A stretch of DNA of 33,418 nucleotides from the NCBI GenBank assembly GCA_021201865.1, contig JAJQEE010000066.1, forward strand, positions 1 to 33,418. The letters are read 5' to 3'. The first letter of the stretch is position 1. Each line of letters begins with the position of its first letter. The translations under genes and the position numbers were made by a program. Below the pieces are notes generated by a model that saw nothing but the letters and a program-made list of their open reading frames with translations, did no database searches and was not told where the DNA came from. Below, in pieces: positions 1 to 9,963 of this stretch. This stretch comes from Tannerellaceae bacterium. Lineage in GTDB: Bacteria > Bacteroidota > Bacteroidia > Bacteroidales > Tannerellaceae.

Positions 1-46
1 TAAAGAACTCGTTTTTTTAAGCAATCGTATCTCTCGATTGCGGGTG

Positions 47-78
47 CAAAAGTAGTCGGTCTGGTTCTTATTTCCAAA
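47..78 (-). promoter_or_regulatory. Bacteroidetes promoter firing out of the left edge
   Basis: On the minus strand there is a TTTG (75-78) followed after 20 bases by TACTTTTG (47-54). This fits the Bacteroides -33/-7 consensus (TTTG, then TAnnTTTG) with normal spacing. The start point should fall near 41. A perfect 7-bp stem-loop (21-27 with 35-41, loop 28-34) would then form the extreme 5' end of the transcript. The gene served lies beyond the left edge and cannot be named. Confidence 0.6.
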
Positions 79-198
79 TATTATAAGAAGAATTTTGTGT
101 TAAAAAACATATAATTTCAGAATTACTATACCTTATTATATAGGCTTTCTTTCTTTTTTTTCAAAGCTTTTTTCTTTTCGTTCCAAATCATAGTAAAA

Positions 199-251
199 AC
201 AGATCCATCCGGAAGAAAAAGCATAATCCTTTTTCTTCCGGATGGATCTGT
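199..251 (-). terminator. Strong terminator hairpin after the AraC-type gene
   Basis: A perfect 23-bp inverted repeat (199-221 with 229-251) with a 7-base loop begins 15 bases past the regulator's stop codon. Runs of T follow the stem on both strands, so it can terminate transcription in either direction. It insulates the regulator from the gene beyond the left edge. Confidence 0.85.
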
Positions 252-265
252 CTTTTTCTGTTTTT

Positions 266-1171
266 TTATTTCATCAACTCCACATGTCTTCTCAATTCTT
301 TCGGGGTACAATTAAATTGTTGCCTGCAAAAACGGACAAAATGAGTAGAGGAATTAAAACCACACATCTTTCCCACCTGCTCAATGGAGAGTGTTTTGTC
401 ATCTTTTAATTTCCGGCAAACCAACAGGGCCCGTTGCTTTAGTAGCCATTGATGAGCTGAGGTGCCAAAGTTTTCACGAAACTTCTTATCGAAGGAAGTT
501 CTTTTTAATCCGGAGATTTGTAACAGGTCTTTAGCGGAATGTGCCTTCTGGTAATGAGCCAGAATTAGTTCCTTGAAAGATAATTTCTTTTTTAGTAAAG
601 GACAAAACAAGGAAATCAAATCTTTAGGATGCATATAATGCAATAATAGCACAAAAATTTCCTGTTGTTTGATAGAAGACAGTTCGGCTGTCAGAATATC
701 GTCATCCATATACCGGAGAATAGAAAGCAGAGAGTTCATAATTACCGGTGGGACCGTAACTCCTGTCCCCCTGAACTCATAAGAGGATAAATAAGGATAT
801 AAAAAACTCTGGTATTTCCGCTCACAGACTTCCGGTATGGCATCAAACAGCAGGATGATCAGAATCCCATTACCGGTAGGATACAGGTTTCCGGTCGTAC
901 CTGTAGGTAACAGTACACATTCATTCTCAGAGATGATCCGGCTTTTCTCTTTGAGCATACGCAAAGTAGCCTTTCCCCTGACCAGAAATAATAACCTGTA
1001 ATAAGAATCCCGGCCTTCTTCTATCTTTTCATTCTCTTTCAGTCTCTTTAATTCAAACCGGTTAAAATGATTATATCCCCGGAACATAGAACTGATCTGT
1101 GGCCATTCCGGTAAATATCCCGCTTGATCCATGGAATCACTCCATAGCGCGTTAGGATGCACATGTGTCAT
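266..1171 (-). CDS. AraC-family transcriptional regulator
   Basis: This 301-residue protein is a DNA-binding regulator. The C-terminal third (about residues 200-297) has the two helix-turn-helix units of AraC/XylS proteins, ending in the typical signature around CGFNSSTHFVRFCRQQF followed by TPKELRR. The N-terminal half has a cupin-like effector or dimerisation domain (about 50-130, with LLFLVRGKATLRML and NECVLLPTG). There is no membrane segment, so it is a one-component cytoplasmic regulator rather than a hybrid two-component system. ATG start at 1171. It is divergent from the DUF1080 gene with about 300 bases between them, so it may control that gene, itself or locus 1; this is inferred from position only. 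Confidence 0.88.
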   Translation of the reverse strand: MTHVHPNALWSDSMDQAGYLPEWPQISSMFRGYNHFNRFELKRLKENEKIEEGRDSYYRLLFLVRGKATLRMLKEKSRIISENECVLLPTGTTGNLYPTGNGILIILLFDAIPEVCERKYQSFLYPYLSSYEFRGTGVTVPPVIMNSLLSILRYMDDDILTAELSSIKQQEIFVLLLHYMHPKDLISLFCPLLKKKLSFKELILAHYQKAHSAKDLLQISGLKRTSFDKKFRENFGTSAHQWLLKQRALLVCRKLKDDKTLSIEQVGKMCGFNSSTHFVRFCRQQFNCTPKELRRHVELMK

Positions 1172-1226
1172 AACTAAATTGTTCTTTCCTGGTTAAGTAC
1201 TAGTAAGTAATAAGTTTATGAGTGAA

Positions 1227-1234
1227 CAAATATA
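1227..1234 (-). promoter_or_regulatory. Likely -7 box of the AraC-type gene
   Basis: TATATTTG on the minus strand matches TAnnTTTG and lies 55 bases before the regulator's ATG. The nearest upstream TTTG (1248-1251) is only 13 bases away, shorter than usual, so only the -7 element is well supported. Confidence 0.4.
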
Positions 1235-1405
1235 AAAGGGATTACAGCAAATTCGTTTCCTAAAACACGTAAAATCTTTCATAAAACTCATCTATTTTCA
1301 GTTCAATCTATACAATAAGCTTTACTTCTTTAATATATTCCTTTCTATTTTTTATTTTTCTAAGGAACATTTCTTTTAATACCTATAAAAGGCCCTTTAA
1401 TTACC

Positions 1406-1434
1406 TTTGAATATAAAGTTTTTAACTATATTTG
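1406..1434 (+). promoter_or_regulatory. Promoter of the DUF1080 lipoprotein gene
   Basis: TTTG (1406-1409) and TATATTTG (1427-1434) are separated by 17 bases, close to the Bacteroides -33/-7 layout. The expected start near 1441 gives a leader of about 35 bases before the ATG at 1475. Its placement supports 1475, not the internal TTG at 1513, as the intended start. Confidence 0.6.
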
Positions 1435-1474
1435 TTTGCTCAATCTATAGTTAAATTCAAAACGTACTTCTAAG

Positions 1475-2751
1475 ATGAAAAAACAAAATTAGCAAGTTTA
1501 TTTATTTCTTGTTTGTTGTTAACAGGGGTGTTCACCGGTTGTTCGGAAAAAGAACAAAATACACTTACACCACAGGAAATTTCAGAAGGCTGGGAACTGC
1601 TTTTTGACGGAAAAACCCTGAATGGCTGGAGAGACTACAACGGTACTTCATTGACAGAACCATGGCATGTAGTAAACGGATGTATCCAGGCCAAAGGTGA
1701 AGGCAGTGACGGTAGTGGATACATTGTTTCTGATAAAGAATTCGAGAATTTCGAATTGTACTGGGAGTGGAAACTGAGTAAAGGTGGAAATAGTGGTATG
1801 CTGTATCACGTAGTGGAACGTCCTCAATACAAGGTTCCTTATGTAACAGATCCGGAATATCAGTTAATTGACGATGTGAATTTCCCGGAACCGCTGGAAG
1901 ACTGGCAGAAAATGGGTGTAGACTATGCCATGTATCTGCCGGACCAGGCTAAAATGAATGTAAATCCTTATGGAGAATGGAATAATTCCAAAATCGTTTT
2001 TGACAATGGCCATGTTGAACATTGGTTGAACGGTCAGAAAATACTGGAATTCGAAGCATGGTCTGATGACTGGCATGCAAGAAAGAACAGTGGCAAATGG
2101 GCAGATGCTCCGGAATATGGCTTAGCTAAAAAAGGAGTACTTTGTTTACAGGACCATGGTTATCCTGCTTCATTCAGAAATATCAAGATCAAAGAATTAC
2201 CACGTAAGACCAAAGAGGTAAATCTTTTTAACGGGAAAGACCTTCATGGCTGGGAAGCTTATGGAACTGAATTGTGGTACGTAAAAGACGGTTTATTAGT
2301 TTGTGAAAGCGGACCGGATAAAGAATATGGTTACCTGGCGACCCGTGATTATTATGATGACTTTGATTTAACTGTTGAATTCAAACAGGAAGCCGACGGT
2401 AACTCAGGTGTATTCATCCGTTCTTTCATTGAAGAAGATGTAAAGGTAAATGGATGGCAGGTAGAAGTAGCTCCCAAAGGTCACGGAACCGGTGGTGTGT
2501 ATGAATCCTACGGAAGAGGATGGATCCAGCAGATCACTCCTGAAAAAGAGGAATACCTGAAAGTAGGTGACTGGAACACCATGCGTATCAAAGTACAGGG
2601 AGATCATCTGACTTCCTGGTTAAACGGTCATGAAATGGTAAATTTCAGTGATGAAAAGATAGGTAAAGGCCAGGGACGCATCGCCCTTCAGATCCATAAT
2701 GGTGGTGGTATTAAGGTATTATGGCGCAACCTGAAACTTCAGACGTTATAA
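1475..2751 (+). CDS. Two-domain DUF1080 (3-keto-disaccharide hydrolase-like) lipoprotein, frameshifted at its start
   Basis: The reading frame open to 2751 encodes two tandem DUF1080 (PF06439) domains. Each opens with a close repeat of the same motif: LFDGKTLNGW near residue 30 of the open frame and LFNGKDLHGW near 238. The family has a jelly-roll fold; characterised members hydrolyse 3-keto-glycosides or bind glycans. The open frame has no good start, since its first usable codon is a TTG at 1513 inside the signal peptide. The ATG at 1475 is one base out of frame. Adding one A to the A6 run (1478-1483) joins them into a classic lipoprotein signal beginning MKKTKLASLF and ending FTGC, giving 425 residues. 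As written the gene would not be secreted properly. A DUF1080 gene beside sulfatases suggests a role in glycan breakdown. Domain call firm, substrate unknown. Confidence 0.82.
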
Positions 2752-2774
2752 AATAAACGTAGTATATCTACACA

Positions 2775-2813
2775 AAAAGCTCCGGTCCTTTTTCTAAAAA
2801 GGCCGGAGCTTTT
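2775..2813. terminator. Bidirectional terminator between convergent genes
   Basis: An 18-bp stem with one bulged base (left 2775-2793, right 2796-2813) starts with an A run and ends with a T run, so it works in both directions. It separates the DUF1080 gene (plus) from the end of locus 1 (minus). Confidence 0.85.
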
Positions 2814-2835
2814 CTATTTATTAGTAATGAATATA

Positions 2836-3243
2836 TTATCTATTGCGCATAGATTTATCAGTACGATTCTCCCAGTTTTTCTTTTCCATTTCAAGATACC
2901 GGTTATACTGGTCATCATCTAAGATATTTTTCATACGTTGATTTCTTTCATTACGCATATTCTCCAGATTCTGCATCTTTTCCCTTTTTTGTTCACGGGT
3001 CATCTGCATATCACGTTGTTCATCCTGCCAACTATGATCTCCTCTCATCCTATCACGATACTCATTATCCAGATTACGATATGCTTCTGCCTGATCTGCA
3101 TTCAAGTCTAAATCTCTGATGATCTGCTCAGTACGAGGATCTTTACCATTCTCTAACAAGTTCCGGTCACGACGGCCATCCTGGGCAAATACAACACCTA
3201 CGGTCATCAACATCACTAAACATAATCCAATTATCTTCTTCAT
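2836..3243 (-). CDS. Small periplasmic DUF4890/Spy-like protein
   Basis: A signal peptide (MKKIIGLCLVMLMTVGVVFA, cleaved before QDGRR) leads into about 115 residues of highly charged helix rich in Arg, Asp, Glu, Gln, Met and Asn. The segment DLNADQAEAYRNL and the later NERNQRMKNILDDDQYNRYL resemble the LTxxQ-type repeats of Spy/CpxP relatives and Bacteroidetes DUF4890 proteins. The ATG at 3243 is chosen over a TTG two codons upstream. It is the last gene of locus 1, about 100 bases after the sulfatase. A chaperone-like or stress role is suggested by family resemblance only. The protein is short and biased in composition, so the family call is moderate. Confidence 0.7.
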   Translation of the reverse strand: MKKIIGLCLVMLMTVGVVFAQDGRRDRNLLENGKDPRTEQIIRDLDLNADQAEAYRNLDNEYRDRMRGDHSWQDEQRDMQMTREQKREKMQNLENMRNERNQRMKNILDDDQYNRYLEMEKKNWENRTDKSMRNR

Positions 3244-3347
3244 AAACAATTCTTTAAATTAAACATGTTTTTATTCACGTCAGTATAAAAGACAATTGGA
3301 AAGATAAAAAGTTCAGTGAGTTAAATGTTTTTATAACAATTCCACTT

Positions 3348-4781
3348 TTATTCTTTGAGTCTGCCGATAGGCCGTGTATTTGCCCCTTCACGACCAGTCA
3401 AATCATCTCCCAGATCTTTCCGGGCCTCTTCTGCCAAACGTTCCAGTTTAGCCAATACATCAGGATGTTCTCCTACTATATTATACCTTTCTCCCGGGTC
3501 ACGGCGCAGGTCAAAGAGTAGCGTATCCCGCAATTGATAATTTTCATTTACCGGGCCGGGCATTCCATCCTTACCGGGAATAAACCCTTCATAGGTACGG
3601 TAGGGATGGGGAAAAACAAGTTTATAGGAGCCATCCGTCACAGCTTCCAGGCTATTTTTCCGGTAGTAATAATAGAAAGACTCGCGGGGATTGGCATCTT
3701 TTTCATGCATAAGTAAGGATGTGATGTCCACTCCATCTATTTTATGATCCGGAAGCGGTGCTCCCGCAATAGAAGCAAACGTCGGCAGCAAGTCAATGGT
3801 GGAGCTGAGTTTATGGCAAACAGTTCCTTCCGGGATCACCCCTTTCCACTGCATAATACAGGGAACCCGTTGCCCTCCTTCAAAACTCACGCCTTTTCCT
3901 TCCCGCAGTCCTCCCGTACTTCCGGCATGATTTCCATAGTTTAGCCATGGGCCATTGTCTGAAGTAACCACGACCAGTGTATTTTTATCCAGTCCGGTTT
4001 CTTTTAGTTTCCGGAGAATCTCTCCCACACTCCAGTCTATTTCCATAATAACGTCTCCATATAACCCCTGTTCACTTTTGCCTTTGAATTTATCAGAGAC
4101 AAACAAAGGGACATGGGGCATCGGATGAGCCAGATAGATAAAAAAAGGATTTTCCCTGTTTTTATCTATGAACTGAATCGCCCGCTCAGTAAATTCTGTT
4201 GTAAAACGGGTCTGATCCGGGTCGGTTTCAATCACTTCATCCCCTTCAATCAGAGGTAAGGGGGGATAGGTCCCGGTCGGATGGTTGGGCCACATGTCAT
4301 TGGAATAAGGAATACCGAAATACTCATCAAATCCATGATGGATGGGAAGGAATGGTTTCAGATGTCCCAGGTGCCATTTCCCATAAGCAGCACACCGGTA
4401 GCCTTTTTTCTTCAATACTTCCGCGATGGTTTCTTCATCTTCATGGATACCGGTTACTGCCCGATGATCCGGTGCACCTGCCATCGAAATACGGTTGGGA
4501 TAACATCCAGTCAACAATCCGGCACGGGAGGCCCCACTTACAGCCTGTGCAGCATAGAAGCGGGTAAACCGCATCCCTTCCCCCGCCATTTTATCCAGGT
4601 TGGGTGTTTCATATCCGATTGCTCCCGTCACGCCCAGATCTCCGTAACCCATATCATCCATAAAAATAACTATGAAATTGGTATGTTCCTGTTCTTTAGT
4701 TTCTGAGCAGGAGAGAAGCGGGGCGATAAGCCCTAAAGGAAACAGGGCTTTTTTCCAGTGGTATGTATTGTTTTTCTTCAT
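3348..4781 (-). CDS. Ser-type sulfatase lipoprotein, locus 1
   Basis: A 477-residue sulfatase (alkaline phosphatase fold, family S1) that removes sulfate esters from a glycan. The lipoprotein signal ends at PLLSC (Cys25). Metal-binding residues sit in IVIFMDDMGYGDLG (about 38-50). The formylglycine motif is S82-G-A84-S-R86, then AGLLTG, so the modified residue is Ser rather than Cys. Later marks are GKWHLGH, PHVPLF and TSDNGPW. Ser-type enzymes need the radical-SAM maturase anSME, which is not encoded here. The gene lies 85 bases after susD in the same operon, with an imperfect hairpin in the gap. Specificity cannot be assigned from sequence alone. Confidence 0.93.
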   Translation of the reverse strand: MKKNNTYHWKKALFPLGLIAPLLSCSETKEQEHTNFIVIFMDDMGYGDLGVTGAIGYETPNLDKMAGEGMRFTRFYAAQAVSGASRAGLLTGCYPNRISMAGAPDHRAVTGIHEDEETIAEVLKKKGYRCAAYGKWHLGHLKPFLPIHHGFDEYFGIPYSNDMWPNHPTGTYPPLPLIEGDEVIETDPDQTRFTTEFTERAIQFIDKNRENPFFIYLAHPMPHVPLFVSDKFKGKSEQGLYGDVIMEIDWSVGEILRKLKETGLDKNTLVVVTSDNGPWLNYGNHAGSTGGLREGKGVSFEGGQRVPCIMQWKGVIPEGTVCHKLSSTIDLLPTFASIAGAPLPDHKIDGVDITSLLMHEKDANPRESFYYYYRKNSLEAVTDGSYKLVFPHPYRTYEGFIPGKDGMPGPVNENYQLRDTLLFDLRRDPGERYNIVGEHPDVLAKLERLAEEARKDLGDDLTGREGANTRPIGRLKE

Positions 4782-4815
4782 ATTTGTTTCTCTTTTTAAA
4801 TATACCTTTTTTATT

Positions 4816-4857
4816 CCTGCCGGAGCCCATTTATTATAAAATAAAGATTCCGGCAGG
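4816..4857 (-). promoter_or_regulatory. Intercistronic hairpin between susD1 and the sulfatase
   Basis: A 9-bp perfect stem (4816-4824 with 4849-4857) flanks an AT-rich loop immediately after the susD1 stop codon. It may be an RNA processing or attenuation site that lowers expression of the sulfatase relative to susCD. No clear U run follows. Confidence 0.35.
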
Positions 4858-4866
4858 TGACCGGCA

Positions 4867-6462
4867 CTACCAATTCGGATTTTGTTTCAGATTAGGATTC
4901 AGATCAATTTCCTTTTGTGGAATAGGCCATAGATAATGTTTCTCCGGATTAAAGACTTTGATGAAACCTTCGATGGTGACCGTTTTCCATTCACCATCCC
5001 CGGCCTGATAGACAATTCCATTCACCCGGCCGGGAAACAACGTTTCTGCTGTTCGCCAGCGCCGGCAATCAAACAAACGCAGCCCTTCAAATGCCAGTTC
5101 CACCAAACGTTCATTCCGCACGATCTCCCGCATCTTTTCCTGGTTCAATCCGCTTTCCACCGGAGCCAGTCCGACATCCTGGCGGGTCCGGAGCTGGTTG
5201 ATGGCTGAAAGGACACTGTCATCTATTTTATTCTGTTCGATTTTTGCTTCTGCATAGGTCAGTAAAACTTCCGCATAACGGATCAGCATAATATTGATCC
5301 CACAGTTGGAAGGATTGGCGTAGTCTTCCGGGTTTACATATTTACGGACATTAAAACCGAGGGAAGTTGCCAGATAGGTATTAGCCACTTCATCCTGTGT
5401 CCCACTTCCCGGAACAGAGTTATAGATCTCTCCATTGGGAAGCTCTGCACCCGGAATATACAGGGAGTAATAGAGTCGTGGGTCCCGGTTCTCATATTGG
5501 GTTTCATAGGTGAACCCACTGCCCTCTTCATGAATCATTTTCCCGTTAAGCATCCGGTAGGCATCGAATAGTTTTTTAGTAGGTACATAGTCCGCTCCGT
5601 TATTCCGCAGACTAAAAGGAGCCAGGAAAGAAAAAGCATTATTGCTGTAACTGTCTTTAATATACTGTTTATCTAAGATCACCTCTTCGTTGTTTTCTCC
5701 TTCATACAGAAACAACTTTTCATAGGAAGGATAGATCCGGTAGGTATTCATATCTATCACTTCCTTTGCCGCCTCTTCTGCTTCTGCCCATTTTCCCTGG
5801 AAAAGCCACGCACGGGCCTGCAGAGCTTTGGCTGCTCCTTTCGTAATACGTCCGGTTTCAGAAGCTTTTTCTGGTAATACGGCAGCGGCTGCTTTCAGTT
5901 CTGAAACGATAAATGCCCACACCTCATCTGCACTGTCACGGTTCACCTCTTTTCCCTCTTCCACGGAAGTGAGGGTTTTGGTAATTAAGGGAACATCCCC
6001 GTACAGCATGACTAACTTGATATACAGATAGGCCCGGATCACTCTTACTTCCGCGCTGAGTATGTCTAATCTACTCCGGTCTGTAGCTTCTACCTGTTGC
6101 ACATTTTCCAGGAAGTTGTTCACCGCCCGGATACCTTTATAGGTATGGGTCCATACGGTCTGAATATATTCCATGTTGGAGTCATATTCTCCTCTTTCAA
6201 TAGCAGCCCAGTCTGAAAACTGGATATTCCCATGCAGAATGTCGGTCGCTCCATCCAGACGGACCAGTTCCTGAATTCCATCCAGATAACGATAGACTGC
6301 ATTGGAGGCAGTAATGGCATCATTTTCCGTTTTCCAGAATACTTCGGAAGAAATACGGTCTGTGGGAACCGTATTCAGTATATCATCACAGGATGAACAT
6401 AGGATCAGGGATATCAGACTCCCTGCAAGCAGGAGATTATTTCTTTTTTTCATATTACGCAT
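4867..6462 (-). CDS. susD-like: SusD/RagB-family glycan-binding lipoprotein, locus 1
   Basis: A 531-residue outer-membrane lipoprotein that forms the lid of its SusC partner and captures glycans at the cell surface. The signal ends in LILCSSC (lipid Cys about 25), followed by the usual SusD opening DDILNTVPTDRISSEVFW. TPR-like helices fill the N-terminal half. The conserved ending is intact: ALxAINQLRTRQDVGLAP, then RNERLVELAFEGLRLFDCRRW, then LWPIPQKEIDLNPNLKQNPNW. ATG start at 6462, with a second ATG at 6453 also possible. The gap to the susC stop is three bases, so they are translationally coupled. Reads as full-length. Confidence 0.93.
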   Translation of the reverse strand: MRNMKKRNNLLLAGSLISLILCSSCDDILNTVPTDRISSEVFWKTENDAITASNAVYRYLDGIQELVRLDGATDILHGNIQFSDWAAIERGEYDSNMEYIQTVWTHTYKGIRAVNNFLENVQQVEATDRSRLDILSAEVRVIRAYLYIKLVMLYGDVPLITKTLTSVEEGKEVNRDSADEVWAFIVSELKAAAAVLPEKASETGRITKGAAKALQARAWLFQGKWAEAEEAAKEVIDMNTYRIYPSYEKLFLYEGENNEEVILDKQYIKDSYSNNAFSFLAPFSLRNNGADYVPTKKLFDAYRMLNGKMIHEEGSGFTYETQYENRDPRLYYSLYIPGAELPNGEIYNSVPGSGTQDEVANTYLATSLGFNVRKYVNPEDYANPSNCGINIMLIRYAEVLLTYAEAKIEQNKIDDSVLSAINQLRTRQDVGLAPVESGLNQEKMREIVRNERLVELAFEGLRLFDCRRWRTAETLFPGRVNGIVYQAGDGEWKTVTIEGFIKVFNPEKHYLWPIPQKEIDLNPNLKQNPNW

Positions 6463-6465
6463 GCT

Positions 6466-9400
6466 TTAAAATTCAAGATTAATACCTAACGAATAGACGG
6501 AAGTCTGTGGATAGTAGCTGGCACGGCCGGAAGGGATCTCCGGGTCCAGATTCCATTCATTCAGCGCAGAGAAGGTCAACAGATTGGTTCCTGTCAGGGA
6601 AACTCTGGCCCGGTTCACATAGAATCTGCGGGAGATATGCTGTGGAATCGTATAAGCGAGCTGTAAGGTTTTCAACCGGAGATAGGATCCATCAAAGATC
6701 ACCCGGTCAGAAGAATGCACATTCCGTAAATCGAATTTAACCGGGCGGGGGAACCGGGCATTCGGATTTTCCGGTGTCCACACATTCCCGGCGTAGATTT
6801 CATGAGTAAACCCTTCCTGGTTACCCATCTCGATTAATGCGCCTGTCAGCCTTACGTCCACATCCGCAGCTCCCTGCCACTGCATATAGAGTTCAAAACC
6901 TTTCCAGGAAACCGTACCATTTAATCCGAAAGTATATTTAGGGAAGGTATTCCCCAAATAGGTCATATCCTCCGGAGTGATCTTACCGTCTCCATTCAGG
7001 TCCAGATACTTCACATCCCCTGGTTTTGTGTTTTCAAACAATGTGGGATAATTATCCACTTCTTCCTGGGTCTGGAACAGTCCTCCTGTCAGATATCCCC
7101 AGTGAGAGTCAATCGGCAGGCCTTCCGCCCGGATAGTCATGGGATCCGTAGAAGAGGTTGTTTTGTAAGGGCCACTACCTGCAAGATCCTGAATCTTATT
7201 CTTATTGACTGCCAGATTTCCGGTTACGCTGTAACTTACTTCCCGGAACGAATCCCGCCAGGTAAGCATAAGCTCTACTCCTCTGTTCAGAACAGAGCCG
7301 GCATTCTGCAAAGGAGGTTCCAACCCGATCACTCCTGGTATGGGAAGAGCCAGAAGGATCCCATCGGTCACTTTGTTATAATAGTCCAACGTAATCCCCA
7401 GACGGCTTTTCAAGGTATACAGGTCCAGACCGATATCTGTCTGCGTAGTGGTTTCCCAGGTCAGATCCTTGTTGGACATTTTCTGTTGAAGATATCCGGT
7501 AGCGATCTCATTTCCGAAGGTGTAATTACTAACCACATAGGCAGGATAAAACTCATACAAAGGGATCGCCTGATTCCCCGTCTTTCCCCAGGAGGCACGC
7601 ACTTTCACATCATTTATCCAGTCGTTTTCTTTCCAGAACTTTTCCTGGGAGATTCTCCAGGCAGCAGAAGCAGAAGGAAAAAAAGCATAGACTCCGGAAC
7701 CTGTAAAACGGGAAGAGCCATCCCAACGGGCATTCACTTCAAGCAGGTAACGATTATCATAGTTGTAATTCACCCGGCCAAAATAACTCCTCAATCCCCA
7801 TTCATGATCATAACCGGAGATTTTCCGGTTCTCTTCTCCTCCCATATCCATAGAGGTCAGATCATTACTATAGAAATACTCTTTTGAACCTTTCAGATAC
7901 CGGGTGGTATTTTTGATCTGGGAATAGCCGGCCAATAAATTAAATTCATGGACCTGGATGGTTTTAGTATAGTTCAGCAATCCTGTAAAGGTCTGTTCAT
8001 TCATCTGCTGGCGAATTTCCGTCAGGGAGTTTTTATCGACCTTCTTCAGTATCTTTTCCGGTTCATAATAATCTTTCACTTCATAGGCATTCAGGAAGTT
8101 TTTCGTTTCTTCACTGGTCACCTTTGCAGAATATTGAACGGTAGCCTTCAGACCTGTCCAAATGTCCACATCCATTTTCAGGTTACCTACGAAATAGTTT
8201 CGCTTCAGTCTGGAGCTGCCTCCCAATTCATTATATAGAACCGGGCTATGGCCTTGTTTACTGATTCCGTACGAACCATCCGGATATTGTGGCACAGCCC
8301 ACTGGGACCCATGATAAATATGGTTGATCACACTGGTCCCATCCTCAGAGAATATGGACTGTTTAGAAAAATTATACCGGTAGTCCGCATCCGCATTAAA
8401 AGTAAACACACCCTTTTTAAAGTCCGTATTTACCCTCATACCGGTCACTTCATTCCCATGATGGGAGAGGATTCCCTCCTCATTCTTGTGCCTCAGACTC
8501 AACAGTCCCTTGAAATTATCCGAACCTCCACTGACGGATACACTGTTATCCAACATCGGAGCGATCCGGAACATTTCATCAAAATAGACATTCGGAAGAG
8601 GATATTTAATCCGGTCTGTAGCATTCACATATTCTTTGATATACTCTTCTGAAAAGAGCGCCTGTGCCCCGGAGTTGATATACGCCATATTCTGATAACG
8701 CATATAATCCTCTAACCCCATATGGGTAGGTGTATTTTGTGCCTTCTGCAGAGAAAAGGTTCCATTATAATTCACCCGGATTTCACCGGCCTTGGCTCTT
8801 TTGGTAGTGACTAAGATCACCCCATTTGCTGCCCGTGATCCATAGATAGCAGCGGAAGCCGCATCTTTCAGAATAGAAATCGACTCAATATCGTTTGGAT
8901 TGATATCGTCAAAACGTTGTTCTACTCCGTCAATTAAAATCAGCGGATCATTCGTTCCGATCATTCGTCCGTCTTCTTCTTTGATAATAGTGGTGATACC
9001 ACGTACGCGCACGGTTGCAGAAGAACGTCCCGGCACTCCTCCCCCATCCGTAATGGTAAGTCCGGGAGTAAGGCCCTGCAGGGTCTGTTGCGCATTGGAG
9101 GTCGGACGTACCGTGAGTTCATCACTTTTGATCTGTGCTACGGCACTGGTCGTACTGACTTTCTTTTGTATGCCATATCCAACCACAATCACCTCTTCAA
9201 TATTCTGGGTATCCTCCTGCAACCAGACAGAGAAATCCCTGCGGTTATCCACTTTCACTTCCCGTTGTTGATACCCGATATAAGTAAACTGAAGAGTCGC
9301 TCCTTCGGGAAGGTTCAGGGAGAACTGCCCGTCTATATCCGTAATGGTTCCGTTCGTAGTTCCCTTTTCGATGACATTGGCACCGATAATCGGTTCACCG

Positions 9401-9793
9401 GACGCATCCGTCACCGTTCCGGTCACCTGACGGGATGGCTTCACCTGCTGGGGTGTCACTACAATGGACTGTCCGGACACTTTAAATTCCAGGCCACGAG
9501 GAGAAAGGACCTCTTCCAATAAGGTCTGTAACGGTTGGTCCACTACTTCGGCGGTAATACCTTCTATTCCTTCCACCACCGCATCCCGGTAAGAAAAGGT
9601 ATAGGAAGTTTGTTTCTCAATTGCGTCAAAAAATTGTTTTAAGCTGACATTCCTGACGGTCAGGGTTAAACCGTCACGCTGGGCATGGAGTAAACCGGGA
9701 AAAAGAAAAGCAAATAGCACCAGTGAGAAGAAGAGATTTGCTTTTTTCTTGTTATCTTTACCCGTTAAGACACACTGTTTTTTTCAGGATCAT
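6466..9793 (-). CDS. susC-like: SusC/RagA TonB-dependent transporter with STN domain, locus 1; start out of frame
   Basis: The outer-membrane channel for glycan import. After the signal peptide come an STN domain (about residues 41-114), a carboxypeptidase-D-like domain (about 122-195), the TonB-box-like EEVIVVGYG, a plug with DPLILIDGVEQRF and AAIYGSRAANGVILVTTK, and a 22-strand-type barrel ending in SVYSLGINLEF. STN marks it as a signalling transducer talking to FecR. The long frame starts only at a GTG (9720) within the hydrophobic core of the signal. A good ATG at 9793 is one base out of frame. Removing one A from the A7 run (9778-9784), or one G nearby, gives a 1108-residue protein with a normal Lys-rich n-region. 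As written, translation from 9793 stops after 11 codons. Confidence 0.9.
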
Positions 9794-9867
9794 TCATAAT
9801 TGGAAAAATAATAGGTTAATACTTAATGTTGAGCGGTTCCAGCCGCTTTACCGGACGTATAGCCCGT

Positions 9868-9898
9868 GAACCGGAGAATCTTGCCCATTTTCCGGTTC
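9868..9898 (-). promoter_or_regulatory. Hairpin in the susC1 leader
   Basis: An 8-bp perfect stem (9868-9875 with 9891-9898) lies in the 170-base gap between fecR1 and susC1, within the probable susC leader. SusC leaders in Bacteroides are known sites of small-RNA control, so this may matter for expression, but no pairing partner was found. Confidence 0.3.
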
Positions 9899-9963
9899 TT
9901 CTTTTTCTGTTTAGCGTTTTATCTGTGCATAGGTATATAGATTAAAGGTTAATAATAGAATAT

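Noticed and set aside
126-311. A 61-codon minus-strand frame at the left end
   Set aside because: It lies over the 23-bp terminator hairpin and the end of the AraC-type gene in another frame; Lys-rich content comes from the T runs.
7102-8652. Long plus-strand frames opposite susC1 (up to 261 codons)
   Set aside because: They are antisense shadows of the transporter frame, without family features.
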